Positions 31,018-39,989 of a stretch of 64,000 bases of DNA are shown here, piece by piece; within the stretch, counting starts at the first letter, position 1; each line of letters begins with the position of its first letter. Position numbers and translations under genes: made by a program. The notes below the pieces were generated by a model. That model made no database searches and was not told the DNA's origin. It saw only the letters and a list, made by a program, of their open reading frames with translations. The DNA is from Candidatus Zhuqueibacterota bacterium. GTDB taxonomy: Bacteria; Zhuqueibacterota; QNDG01; JABMRT01. The stretch is taken from positions 1 through 64,000 of the forward strand of contig JABMRT010000106.1 of NCBI GenBank assembly GCA_013202295.1, in the 5' to 3' direction.

Positions 31018-31959
31018 ATGAGTAAATCTTTAAAAAATATTTTTTTGCTTTTAATTGGGATCACAATTTTCATAATTTTCATTCTTGAAATTGGGAGTCC
31101 CAAACATTTGAATATGATATTCAATTTTGGGTGGTTAAACACATTCATTGTGACGCTCCTCACCTTTATCATTATTCTAATTGCAGCATTTCGCTGGTAT
31201 CTGCTTATCAATCTGCAGAAAAACAGTGTTGTTTCTTTCAACCCGATTCTTAAGGCCTCTGTATGGGCTCGATTGTCAAGCCAGACCACAAGTCAGATTT
31301 TTGGTGATGTAGGAATGAAAATGCTGATGGCGAAAAATATTAATGTCTCATTTCCTGAAATTATTTTTTCAGTGATATGGGACAAATCATTTGAGTTATT
31401 AATGCTTATTTCTGCTACAATTGGATATATTACGATCACACATATATTCAACATGGAAATACTACAGTGGTTATTTATTCCGTTTTGTTTTCTTCTTTTA
31501 TTCCCCCTCTCCATGCTTTCAATTTTCATCACGCAACTTTTCTTGAAAACAAAGAAAAAAATGAATAATAATTTCAAGCCGCGTTTCTCAATAAGTAATG
31601 CAGCATCCATCAGCATTCTCTCTTTAATGAAATACATCCTTGTTTCTTTCCGTTACTATATAATCATCGCTTACTTTAACTTTCAAATCAAGTTTTTTGA
31701 TGTTTTTCTAGGCACCGCACTTACCCAACTTGGCAATATTGTTGCTGTCACACCCGGTGGTCTCGGATTTATTGAAACGGGCTGGATCGGATTCTTTAAA
31801 TACTTAAACATTCAAGATGAGTATTTAGGTGCATTTCTTTTAACACAACGGATGATAATTCTATTATCAGTATTCATTGTATTTGCTATCTTTAACGGAT
31901 ACTACTTTATAACAAATTATAATAAATTAAAACATCATCAAGCAAAGGAAGCTGAATGA
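31018..31959 (+). CDS. Flippase-like (lysylphosphatidylglycerol synthase TM / UPF0104) membrane protein
   Basis: Polytopic; C-terminal [30 protein letters not shown] signature. Confidence 0.82.
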   Translation: MSKSLKNIFLLLIGITIFIIFILEIGSPKHLNMIFNFGWLNTFIVTLLTFIIILIAAFRWYLLINLQKNSVVSFNPILKASVWARLSSQTTSQIFGDVGMKMLMAKNINVSFPEIIFSVIWDKSFELLMLISATIGYITITHIFNMEILQWLFIPFCFLLLFPLSMLSIFITQLFLKTKKKMNNNFKPRFSISNAASISILSLMKYILVSFRYYIIIAYFNFQIKFFDVFLGTALTQLGNIVAVTPGGLGFIETGWIGFFKYLNIQDEYLGAFLLTQRMIILLSVFIVFAIFNGYYFITNYNKLKHHQAKEAE

Positions 31960-33191
31960 ACGGTTTTGAACTTATTTTACTTGGCGTAGGCATGTTTACA
32001 ACCATTGTGCTTGCCTTGGTTATACTCATTTTACTTGCGAAATCCAGACTGGTACCGAGTGGTGAAGTCAATATCACTATCAATGATGATCCAAAACATG
32101 TGTATGCGGTGAATCTCGGTGATAAATTGCTCAATACTCTTGCCGACCAGAAGATCTACCTTCCCTCGGCATGTGGCGGCGGTGGAACATGCGCACAGTG
32201 TAAATGTATCATCACTGAAGGCGGCGGATCTCTTCTGCCTACTGAAGCATCTGTACTCACACGCCGGGAAGCCAGAGATGGATATCGTCTGTCATGTCAG
32301 GTTGCTGTCAAAGATAATTTAAAGATTGAAATACCGGCTGAGGTCTTTGATGTCCGCAAGTGGGAGTGCACTGTCAAATCAAATAGAAACGTCGCCACCT
32401 TTATTAAAGAACTCGTTCTGGAATTACCGAAAGGTGAGGATGTAGATTTTCGTGCTGGAGGATATATTCAGATTGAAGCCCTCCCGCATGTTGTGAATTA
32501 TAAGGATTTTGAAATCGATCCTGACTATCGCGGGGACTGGGATAAATGGAATATGTGGCGTTATGTTTCAAAAGTATCTGAGGATGTCTCCCGGGCATAT
32601 TCGATGGCAAGCTATCCTGAGGAAAAAGATATAATCATGCTCAATGTCAGGATTGCTTCACCTCCCCCCAATAAGCCCAATGTGCCACCCGGGCAGATGT
32701 CATCCTTCATCTTCAATTTAAAACCTGGAGACAAAGCAGTTATTTCCGGACCGTATGGCGAATTTTTCGCGAGGGAAACAAATAATGAGATGGTCTTCAT
32801 CGGCGGCGGTGCAGGCATGGCACCTATGCGGTCACATATATTCGATCAACTCAAACGGCTGGATTCTAAACGCAAAATCTCCTTCTGGTATGGCGCCCGG
32901 AGTCTTCGCGAAGCATTTTATACAGAGGAATTTGACGCTTTGACGAAAAAACATCCCAATTTTTCGTGGCATCTGGCATTATCTGAACCACAATCAGAGG
33001 ATAAATGGAAGGGTCTCACCGGCTTTATTCATCAGGTTTTATACGATGAGTATTTAAAGGATCACCCGGCGCCAGAAGACTGCGAATATTACCTATGCGG
33101 TCCGCCCATGATGAATGACGCAGTGCTGCATTTACTCAATAATTTGGGTGTGGAGGATGAAAATATTCTTTTCGATGATTTTGGAGGATAA
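31956..33191 (+). CDS. nqrF: Na+-NQR subunit F (NADH- and FAD-binding, 2Fe-2S)
   Basis: [16 protein letters not shown]...RLSCQ 2Fe-2S ligands; [56 protein letters not shown]. Confidence 0.95.
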   Translation: MNGFELILLGVGMFTTIVLALVILILLAKSRLVPSGEVNITINDDPKHVYAVNLGDKLLNTLADQKIYLPSACGGGGTCAQCKCIITEGGGSLLPTEASVLTRREARDGYRLSCQVAVKDNLKIEIPAEVFDVRKWECTVKSNRNVATFIKELVLELPKGEDVDFRAGGYIQIEALPHVVNYKDFEIDPDYRGDWDKWNMWRYVSKVSEDVSRAYSMASYPEEKDIIMLNVRIASPPPNKPNVPPGQMSSFIFNLKPGDKAVISGPYGEFFARETNNEMVFIGGGAGMAPMRSHIFDQLKRLDSKRKISFWYGARSLREAFYTEEFDALTKKHPNFSWHLALSEPQSEDKWKGLTGFIHQVLYDEYLKDHPAPEDCEYYLCGPPMMNDAVLHLLNNLGVEDENILFDDFGG

Positions 33192-33236
33192 GACTATTAA
33201 ACTTCAAAGGTTTAAATGAATCAATTGGAGGAAACA

Positions 33237-33686
33237 ATGAAAACAGCTGAAGATATATTGAAGGAAAAGAACAAAGAAATGATTTGTATCGCGCCGGACA
33301 CCAGCATCTTTGATGCGGCACGCACAATGGTTGTAAACAACATAGGTGCTGTAATTGTGAAAGAAGGTGAAACCATTCATGGAATATATACTGAACGCGA
33401 CTACCTTCATGACAGCGTAAAAGAAGGATTTGATCCCAAGAGCGGCCGTGTCAGAGATTACATGACCTGTAACTTGATATTTGCTTCATATGATGATCCG
33501 TTATACAAACTTCAGGATATGATGCTCGGCATGCGCATCCGGCATCTACTGATTCAAAAGAACAAACAATATATCGGAATGCTTTCAGCGGGGGACGTTA
33601 CACGGGCCGGTCTCAACGAGTCTGAAAACAAACTCAAATCTGTAAGCTGGAACTATTACGAAGACTGGAAATGGAAAAAGAAATAA
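33237..33686 (+). CDS. Two-CBS-domain protein
   Basis: MICIAPDTSIFDAARTMVVNNIGAVIVKEGETIHGIYTERDYL and VRDYMTCNLIFASYDDPLYKLQDMMLGMRIRHLLIQ. Confidence 0.9.
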   Translation: MKTAEDILKEKNKEMICIAPDTSIFDAARTMVVNNIGAVIVKEGETIHGIYTERDYLHDSVKEGFDPKSGRVRDYMTCNLIFASYDDPLYKLQDMMLGMRIRHLLIQKNKQYIGMLSAGDVTRAGLNESENKLKSVSWNYYEDWKWKKK

Positions 33687-33708
33687 ATCTGAATGGAGAA
33701 ATAATTTG

Positions 33709-33879
33709 ATGCAGCAATTTTTAGTAATTTTCATTGCAATCGTATTGATTTTCGGGATGATGATGCTCAGTCTGAAATTCGGAAAATATAAGGAGCGATC
33801 ATCTGGATGTTGTGGCGGGGGTCATTGTGAATCACCAAAAGAGGACGAAGATTCCTGCTGCGGTGAACACAAGCATTAA
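33709..33879 (+). CDS. Small Cys-rich single-TM protein, candidate NqrM-like Na+-NQR maturation factor (absent from ORF track)
   Basis: Hand translation: MQQFLVIFIAIVLIFGMMMLSLKFGKYKERSSGCCGGGHCESPKEDEDSCCGEHKH* (56 aa, 5 Cys), last gene of the nqr operon before its terminator. Confidence 0.7.
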   Translation: MQQFLVIFIAIVLIFGMMMLSLKFGKYKERSSGCCGGGHCESPKEDEDSCCGEHKH

Positions 33880-33902
33880 ATCTGTCTTGAAATTTTTGGA
33901 TG

Positions 33903-33937
33903 AACAAAGCCCCGGAACGGTCAACCGGGGCTTTGTT
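33903..33937 (+). terminator. Rho-independent terminator at end of nqr operon
   Basis: AACAAAGCCCCGG-aacggtcaa-CCGGGGCTTTGTT. Confidence 0.88.
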
Positions 33938-33989
33938 TGTGGAGGGTGCATTCCGTATTACAGCGGAATGGTCAAGAGTGAGAGGAAAT

Positions 33990-34706
33990 TTAAAAAGAAT
34001 AAGCAAGACCGATTCTTACATCACTGATTAGAAAATCCCAGCCATTTTCATTCGAATCTCTAACTGAATTTTGAGACCATGGTTCACTATCTTCTGAATC
34101 ATATTTGGATGTATGCTCACTTTCTCCCGTTGAATACCACTTTTTTATCGATATTTCATATTCGCTATAAATATGAAATCCTTCTGTAATTTTTGCCATA
34201 CAACCAAACGATGAGAGAACACCCACAGTAATTCTTCTACTACTCGATGTGCTTATATCCAAATGGGATGATTCATTACTATCGTGTGAGCTGTTGGAAG
34301 TATTTTTTGACACACCCAGTCCAAGATATGGTCCTAAACCACCAAATAATGTAATACCAGAGTTAAATTCTTTCATCAACAGATATTGAGCAGTAAATGA
34401 AACAGAAAATGAATTTCTTTTTCGTTCACTATCACTATCCTCGGCGCTGTCGTCGTCCTCATAAATAATTTCAGCATCTTGATGTCCTTTACTATAACTT
34501 TTAGCGCCATTAATGTGTAGGCCTAATCGGAATGCTTCAGATTCTCTCAGTTTCTTTTGATAGGAAACTGATAATCCATTAATCAAATTGAAAAATAAAT
34601 ACTTTTCCTTTTGAATGGATAAAGAGTCCGTTGTTTCTGACACAAGCAAATCGTGCTTGAGAAGCAATACACAGATCGTAATCAAAAACAGATATTTACC
34701 TTTCAT
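33990..34706 (-). CDS. Hypothetical outer-membrane-barrel-like protein
   Basis: Signal peptide MKGKYLFLITICVLLLKHDLLVS; alternating beta pattern; C-terminal RIGLAYSF. Confidence 0.6.
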   Translation of the reverse strand: MKGKYLFLITICVLLLKHDLLVSETTDSLSIQKEKYLFFNLINGLSVSYQKKLRESEAFRLGLHINGAKSYSKGHQDAEIIYEDDDSAEDSDSERKRNSFSVSFTAQYLLMKEFNSGITLFGGLGPYLGLGVSKNTSNSSHDSNESSHLDISTSSSRRITVGVLSSFGCMAKITEGFHIYSEYEISIKKWYSTGESEHTSKYDSEDSEPWSQNSVRDSNENGWDFLISDVRIGLAYSF

Positions 34707-34726
34707 TCTCTCTCCTTCCTCATAGA

Positions 34727-35098
34727 TCATTTTGGGCTAATTTCACCCAATCCAATTTTCTCTGGTGTATCGTCTTCGTTGTATACCTGTGGATCACAAA
34801 CTAACGCCTCAACAACCACCATTACCTCATCGCGGCTGGCCTCAATATCCAGGATGCGCATCGCATTCCCCCCAAGATTTGCGACCTGGTTTCGTGCCTG
34901 ATTCATTGCGCTTTGTGCCCGCTCCCCAGGTGACGGATTAAACCGTTCTCCTGTTGCGACTACCGTAATGAATGTACAACAGCAATCACGTTGTTCTTCT
35001 GTAACGGTTTGGACATGCGATCCCCTGTCTGTCAAAGTAGCAGCACATTGGATGAGAATGAGTGAGATCGGAATGAATATAAAAATCCTCTTTTTCAT
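34727..35098 (-). CDS. Small lipoprotein, DUF4156-like
   Basis: Lipobox SLILIQC; SAMNQARNQVANLGGNAMRI pattern. Confidence 0.6.
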   Translation of the reverse strand: MKKRIFIFIPISLILIQCAATLTDRGSHVQTVTEEQRDCCCTFITVVATGERFNPSPGERAQSAMNQARNQVANLGGNAMRILDIEASRDEVMVVVEALVCDPQVYNEDDTPEKIGLGEISPK

Positions 35099-35162
35099 GA
35101 TTTTGCTCCTTTATTTTGGTTGGAAACTTAGCCTCTTAAATGTGACTTCACTTATCTTTCAT

Positions 35163-36527
35163 TTAAAAATGATAGACTATTCCCGCGAGTACACGATCTG
35201 TTTCAATGGTTTCCTTTGTACCACCCGGTGTCCATCCATCTTCACTGTACCGTTTCCAGGAGCCATGGCTGACAGAGATATTAAAAGATGTAGAAGGATC
35301 GATATCATATCCGATGCCCCCACTGAGTGTTGTGCGATTCATAGATTTATCAGCTTCAGCAAGCGAAGAAGGTGTGACCTGATATCCACCGCGCAGCCGC
35401 ACATTCGGACCGGTAAATCGAAACTCTCCTCCGACACTCCATGACAACACATCACGAAAATCAGTAGTAAACGTTTGATTCTCTGCAAGTAAATCCTGAT
35501 AATCATAAGACAGGCCATATTCATCCGGTCTTTCAAACTTAGTATCCGTCCAATCGCGGTAGGAGGCAGAAGCAGCCAGGAGCAGTCTTTCAGAATCAAT
35601 TGCCAATCCGCCCGACAATTTACCAGGATAACGAACCGCATACTCCCATTCACCGGTTCCAAAATCCATCATGGATTCATATCCATCATCAAAGATCAGC
35701 AAATCATTCGAAGAGTATATTTCATGAACATTCAGCTTGCTTGGAAAATCATAAGAAACACCGGCGCGTAGTTCATCACTCAGATGAAAAAGTCCACCGA
35801 TTGAGACTCCCCCACCGGAAAATTCGGAATCAATCAACTGGTTCAATTGATAATAATCGTAATTGGCCGGGTAGCTCTCATAAATCTGATCGAAATCTTC
35901 CTGAGTAAATGCAAATGCATATCGATTGGCTCCAGTGTAGACATGAAAGGAAAGGCCGATTGAAAATTGAGGAGACAAAGCCAATCCACCACCAAACGAC
36001 CAGGCTCCCAGATTGCCGCTTTGAAGAATCTCTTCAGTTTGCCAGACATTACGATCGAACGGAAAATATTCAGCCTCCTCTTCGCCCAGATCAAACTCGA
36101 GACCATTACTATACCCGTTAAAACCACTAAACGACAGGTAATCATCATAATTCTTGAAATTATGACGTCCAATTGCAAGTACAAAACTTCCCCGCGATGT
36201 GGGAAATTTATAGGCCAGACCAAACTCTTTAAACTCAGTGAATGCATCATTTCCCATCTGCACTTCACCGCCAAATGTGGCATTGTTCGTGAATTTCGTA
36301 TGATAAAACGCACCTGATATTTCACTGGTTTCAAGTAATGTTAACCCCGCCGGATTCCAGTACAACGCAGACCAGTCATCAGCCACTGCAGTAAACGCGT
36401 TTCCTAAACCTTGTGCACGAACACCGCTGCCAGTTTCATTATCCAAAAAAGCGATAGCTTCTCCGGGAGATTGAGCAAGGATTTGAACAGTAAAAATCAA
36501 GCTGAATAGAAGAATAAACCGTTTCAT
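35163..36527 (-). CDS. OmpP1/FadL/TodX-like outer membrane protein
   Basis: GVRAQGLGNAFTAVADDWSALYWNPAGLTLLETSEIS; C-terminal VLAGIVYHF barrel end. Confidence 0.82.
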   Translation of the reverse strand: MKRFILLFSLIFTVQILAQSPGEAIAFLDNETGSGVRAQGLGNAFTAVADDWSALYWNPAGLTLLETSEISGAFYHTKFTNNATFGGEVQMGNDAFTEFKEFGLAYKFPTSRGSFVLAIGRHNFKNYDDYLSFSGFNGYSNGLEFDLGEEEAEYFPFDRNVWQTEEILQSGNLGAWSFGGGLALSPQFSIGLSFHVYTGANRYAFAFTQEDFDQIYESYPANYDYYQLNQLIDSEFSGGGVSIGGLFHLSDELRAGVSYDFPSKLNVHEIYSSNDLLIFDDGYESMMDFGTGEWEYAVRYPGKLSGGLAIDSERLLLAASASYRDWTDTKFERPDEYGLSYDYQDLLAENQTFTTDFRDVLSWSVGGEFRFTGPNVRLRGGYQVTPSSLAEADKSMNRTTLSGGIGYDIDPSTSFNISVSHGSWKRYSEDGWTPGGTKETIETDRVLAGIVYHF

Positions 36528-36566
36528 GATATACCTCCGTTTAAACTAGAGTCAAAGATTTAAGGA

Positions 36567-37775
36567 TTATCGACGTCTCCCTTTTGAAGAGGACGAGGAG
36601 CTTGAACGACTTCCCCCCGAAGATGATCCACTGGACCGGCTGCTCCCGGACGAGGAGCCACTGGATCGGCTTGGACTGGATGACCGCGAGGAAACAGACG
36701 GCGTCGATTTACTGGAGCTGGAAGAGGACGGCGTTCGTTTTACCGATTTGCCAGAAGAAGACGATCTGGATGTCCGGTTGTTGCTTGACACTTTGGGCCG
36801 GGAAGATGTACGTTTTGTCTGTTGTACTGCTTTTGATGTGCTTCTTACAGCATCACGAGTCCGTTGCTTGACAGCAGTACTTCTGGAGGAAGATGCGTTT
36901 TGCCGATCATTTTGACTCCGGCGTGTATTTTCACGGACCTTTGATTCTGACTTGGATTGAGATCCGGAACGTCGGTCGGCTATCCTTCTTCTGGTATTAC
37001 TTGTGGAACTTGAACGCTGACCGTTGTTTTGATCCGTACGGCGATCTGTTATGCGACGTTCACTTGGCGGATCAGGACGAATATCCCGTATGGTTGTGGG
37101 CCGACGACGGGTAGATCCTCGTTCATTCGTCTGATCAGATGTTCTTGGGTTGGATTGATCCCGTACAGCCACAGCTCGACGTCTATTTGGATCTGTGGTA
37201 CTGTTCGATCCTTCTCGGCTTCGACTGGAGGGAGGAATTGCAGTTCTTCGGGCGAATTGTCTTTTTTCATTTGAACTTCCGGAATAATTACCCGGAGTGC
37301 TGTAGTATGGATAATCATAATAAGGATGATGATAGTATGGCGAATAATATGCGTAATACGGCGCATGATGCCAATAGGGATAAGGTTCGTAGTGACAGTA
37401 GGCATATGAGTTATAATACCAGGGATCCCAGTAGCAGTCATAATACCAGGGATCATCCCAAAAGCTCACCCAGAAATAATTGGAATAGTATCTGGTTCGC
37501 CAGGTAGGACCGAAATTGAGATGCACAACAACACCCGGATCACAATCTTCAACCACATAGTGACGCTCATGCAGCACCATTCCCGGGTCTCCGGATAGCG
37601 TATCCTCATACGACTCCACAGTTGTAACGCTATAGTTATCCGAATACATGTCATAGGATTCGTAATTGGATGACGTATAACCGGTCTTTGATGCAGCGAA
37701 TGTAGTATAACATCCACTCACTAGCAATCCATAGCCAAACATGACAATGGAAAGGATGAATAGTCTAACTTTCAT
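36567..37775 (-). CDS. Lipoprotein with Tyr/Trp/His-rich segment and long Ser/Arg-rich tail
   Basis: ATG at 37775 with GGAGG RBS; lipobox LLVSGC; low-complexity C-terminal half. Confidence 0.7.
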   Translation of the reverse strand: MKVRLFILSIVMFGYGLLVSGCYTTFAASKTGYTSSNYESYDMYSDNYSVTTVESYEDTLSGDPGMVLHERHYVVEDCDPGVVVHLNFGPTWRTRYYSNYFWVSFWDDPWYYDCYWDPWYYNSYAYCHYEPYPYWHHAPYYAYYSPYYHHPYYDYPYYSTPGNYSGSSNEKRQFARRTAIPPSSRSREGSNSTTDPNRRRAVAVRDQSNPRTSDQTNERGSTRRRPTTIRDIRPDPPSERRITDRRTDQNNGQRSSSTSNTRRRIADRRSGSQSKSESKVRENTRRSQNDRQNASSSRSTAVKQRTRDAVRSTSKAVQQTKRTSSRPKVSSNNRTSRSSSSGKSVKRTPSSSSSSKSTPSVSSRSSSPSRSSGSSSGSSRSSGSSSGGSRSSSSSSSKGRRR

Positions 37776-37815
37776 GGCACACCTCCTTAGTGTGTTTATG
37801 GAGGAAAATTCTGTA

Positions 37816-38184
37816 CTAATGACGTGTGAATGTCCTGCGGTGTCCTGATTGACTGGATCTAGTGTCGTCTGTGTCATTGCTGGATGTTTCCTCTCGTTTG
37901 GACATCTCACGTTTCTGGTAATCATAGCTACTGCTATGATCCTCTATCTCTTCACACTCTATACTCAATGCAACACCTGCATGGATGAACAGATCAAACC
38001 AATATATTTCTTCATCAATCATCTCAGCCTCTACCTCATATGGTGCTTCAAACATGGAAAAACAAATATCCATGACAGTTAAACAGGCAGATCCGTACGA
38101 AGAACAGTTTGTCAAGCTAAATGACAGCATAATCAGTGATGAAATAAGTAGGATTTTTTTTGCATGCGGCACGACTGCCTCCAT
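37816..38184 (-). CDS. Small hypothetical lipoprotein
   Basis: MEAVVPHAKKILLISSLIMLSFSLTNCSSYG lipobox. Confidence 0.5.
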   Translation of the reverse strand: MEAVVPHAKKILLISSLIMLSFSLTNCSSYGSACLTVMDICFSMFEAPYEVEAEMIDEEIYWFDLFIHAGVALSIECEEIEDHSSSYDYQKREMSKREETSSNDTDDTRSSQSGHRRTFTRH

Positions 38185-38416
38185 ACCGATTAATTGATTC
38201 GAGCAACTAATAGACAAAGGCTGTGCCACGGATTTAGAAAATGCCACAAGCTATTTATAATTGGTATGTTGGATGTTTTTATAATCCGCTAAATAAATGG
38301 AGAGGAAGGTGTTTTGATTATCTTGTTTACAGAGAATTGCTTACTTTGTTTACACTTGCCCGATTTTACTCAATGTTATTTTAAGCAGATTGAATTAATC
38401 AACAAACATGAATTCG

Positions 38417-38514
38417 CCACGGATTTTCACTGATGCACACCGATTTAAATAGCGGCTATTCTCTTAATCATTTCGTTCTACCTATCCGTGCTTCATCCGT
38501 GTTTACCAGTGGCG
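38417..38514. repeat. Diverged long inverted-repeat (REP/BIME-like) intergenic element
   Basis: Left arm GCCACGGATTTTCACTGATGCACACCGATTT; right arm ATCCGTGCTTCATCCGTGTTTACCAGTGGC; centre AAATAGCGGCTATT. Confidence 0.65.
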
Positions 38515-38552
38515 CATTGTATTTAGGATACCCACTCGATTCAACAGAGCAC

Positions 38553-39989
38553 TTAAATTTTAATCTGATAACGCTCCAGTTTTTTATGCAGCCCCATTCG
38601 GCTCAAACCCAGTGTTTCGGATGCCCGAGATATGTTTCCTTTATGCATCTCAAGTGCTTTTTGGATCAGTTGCTTTTCAAGCGCTTCAACCTGTGTTTTT
38701 AAATCAGTATCCAGAGAAACTGGGGAGGAACTTTCAGACTTGTATACATGAAAGCGATGCGACAATAGTTCCGGCGTAATTTGCTGATTCGGCTCAGCAA
38801 GGGTCACTGCGCGTTCGATTTCATTCTCAAGCTCACGAATGTTCCCCGGCCAGGGATAATTCTGAAATAGGTTCAATACTTCTGGAGTAAATCCTTTCAC
38901 TGTCTTATGCAGTCTGTTACAATTCTTCAGGATGAAGTGATTCATCAAATCCGGGAGATCTTCAATCCTGTCTTTTAGAGGAGGCAAATGGATGGGAAAA
39001 ATATGAAGCCGATAGAACAGATCCTCACGAAAGCGTTTTTCCCGGACTTCCACCTCAAGATCTTTATTGGTGGCTGCGAGAATACGCACATCAATATGCT
39101 TGACCTGATCACCTCCCACGGGTTTGATCTCCCCCTCTTGCAGTACGCGAAGAAGACGTAACTGCATAGCCGGAGAGGTGTCTCCCACTTCATCCAGAAA
39201 GACAGATCCGCCTTCAGCCTGTTCGAATAATCCCTTTTTATCAGAAATCGCTCCCGTGAACGCTCCCTTCACGTGGCCAAACAATTCGCTTTCAAGCAGC
39301 GTATCCGGAAGCGCGCCACAATTCTGTGCGACAAAGGGTTTGTCCTTTCGAGCTCCGCTGCTGTGGATGGCTCTTGCAAGAAGTTCTTTGCCTGTTCCGG
39401 TATCTCCGAGAAGTAAAACCGTGGTGGGCGTATCCACAATTTTAGAAGCGAGTTTATAGGCCTTTAACATGCCGGGACTTTGACCAATTACTTCTTTAAA
39501 ACGAACATCGTGCACAATATTTTGACGGAGGGTTTTATTTTCATCCCTGAGGTGCAGATTGAGCTCTTTTAATTGCTGAGTCAGCTGCTTGTTTTCTTGA
39601 ATCAGGCTGTACCGTTCTTCTGCTTTTTGGATGATAAGTAACAACTCATCCGGCTCCCAGGGCTTGGAAATATAATAATAGATCTGCCCCTGATTCACAG
39701 CTGCGATGGAAGCGTCGATATCCGCATACGCTGTGATGAGAATACGAATCGTGTCAGGTTGCAATTCGATGGATTTTGAGAGGAATTCCACACCAGTCAT
39801 ACCGGGCATACGCTGATCCGATATCAGGATTGAAATCGGATTTCCTTTCATTAAATCAAGAGCCGCCGCGCCATTATTTGCTTTATAGACCTGGTATTGA
39901 TCTTTAAGTAGCCTCTCAAGAGAGTGCAACACTTCAACTTGATCGTCAACCAGAAGTATAGTCGGTTTATTAGGGCCTTTACCTATCAT
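38553..39989 (-). CDS. NtrC-family sigma54-dependent response regulator
   Basis: Receiver ILLVDDQVEVLHSLERLL...ISDQRMPGMTG; AAA+ with GAFTGA; C-terminal Fis HTH NISRASETLGLSRMGLHKKLERY. Confidence 0.93.
   Translation of the reverse strand: MIGKGPNKPTILLVDDQVEVLHSLERLLKDQYQVYKANNGAAALDLMKGNPISILISDQRMPGMTGVEFLSKSIELQPDTIRILITAYADIDASIAAVNQGQIYYYISKPWEPDELLLIIQKAEERYSLIQENKQLTQQLKELNLHLRDENKTLRQNIVHDVRFKEVIGQSPGMLKAYKLASKIVDTPTTVLLLGDTGTGKELLARAIHSSGARKDKPFVAQNCGALPDTLLESELFGHVKGAFTGAISDKKGLFEQAEGGSVFLDEVGDTSPAMQLRLLRVLQEGEIKPVGGDQVKHIDVRILAATNKDLEVEVREKRFREDLFYRLHIFPIHLPPLKDRIEDLPDLMNHFILKNCNRLHKTVKGFTPEVLNLFQNYPWPGNIRELENEIERAVTLAEPNQQITPELLSHRFHVYKSESSSPVSLDTDLKTQVEALEKQLIQKALEMHKGNISRASETLGLSRMGLHKKLERYQIKI

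Noticed and set aside
36570-36720. Possible Ser-codon microsatellite in the SR tail
   Set aside because: Serine codons vary (agc/tcc/tct/tcg mixtures), so it is not a perfect simple sequence repeat suited to slippage.
37049-37456. 135-aa minus ORF rich in Ile/Thr/Pro
   Set aside because: Alternative frame of the YW-rich lipoprotein gene; low complexity caused by the repetitive codons.
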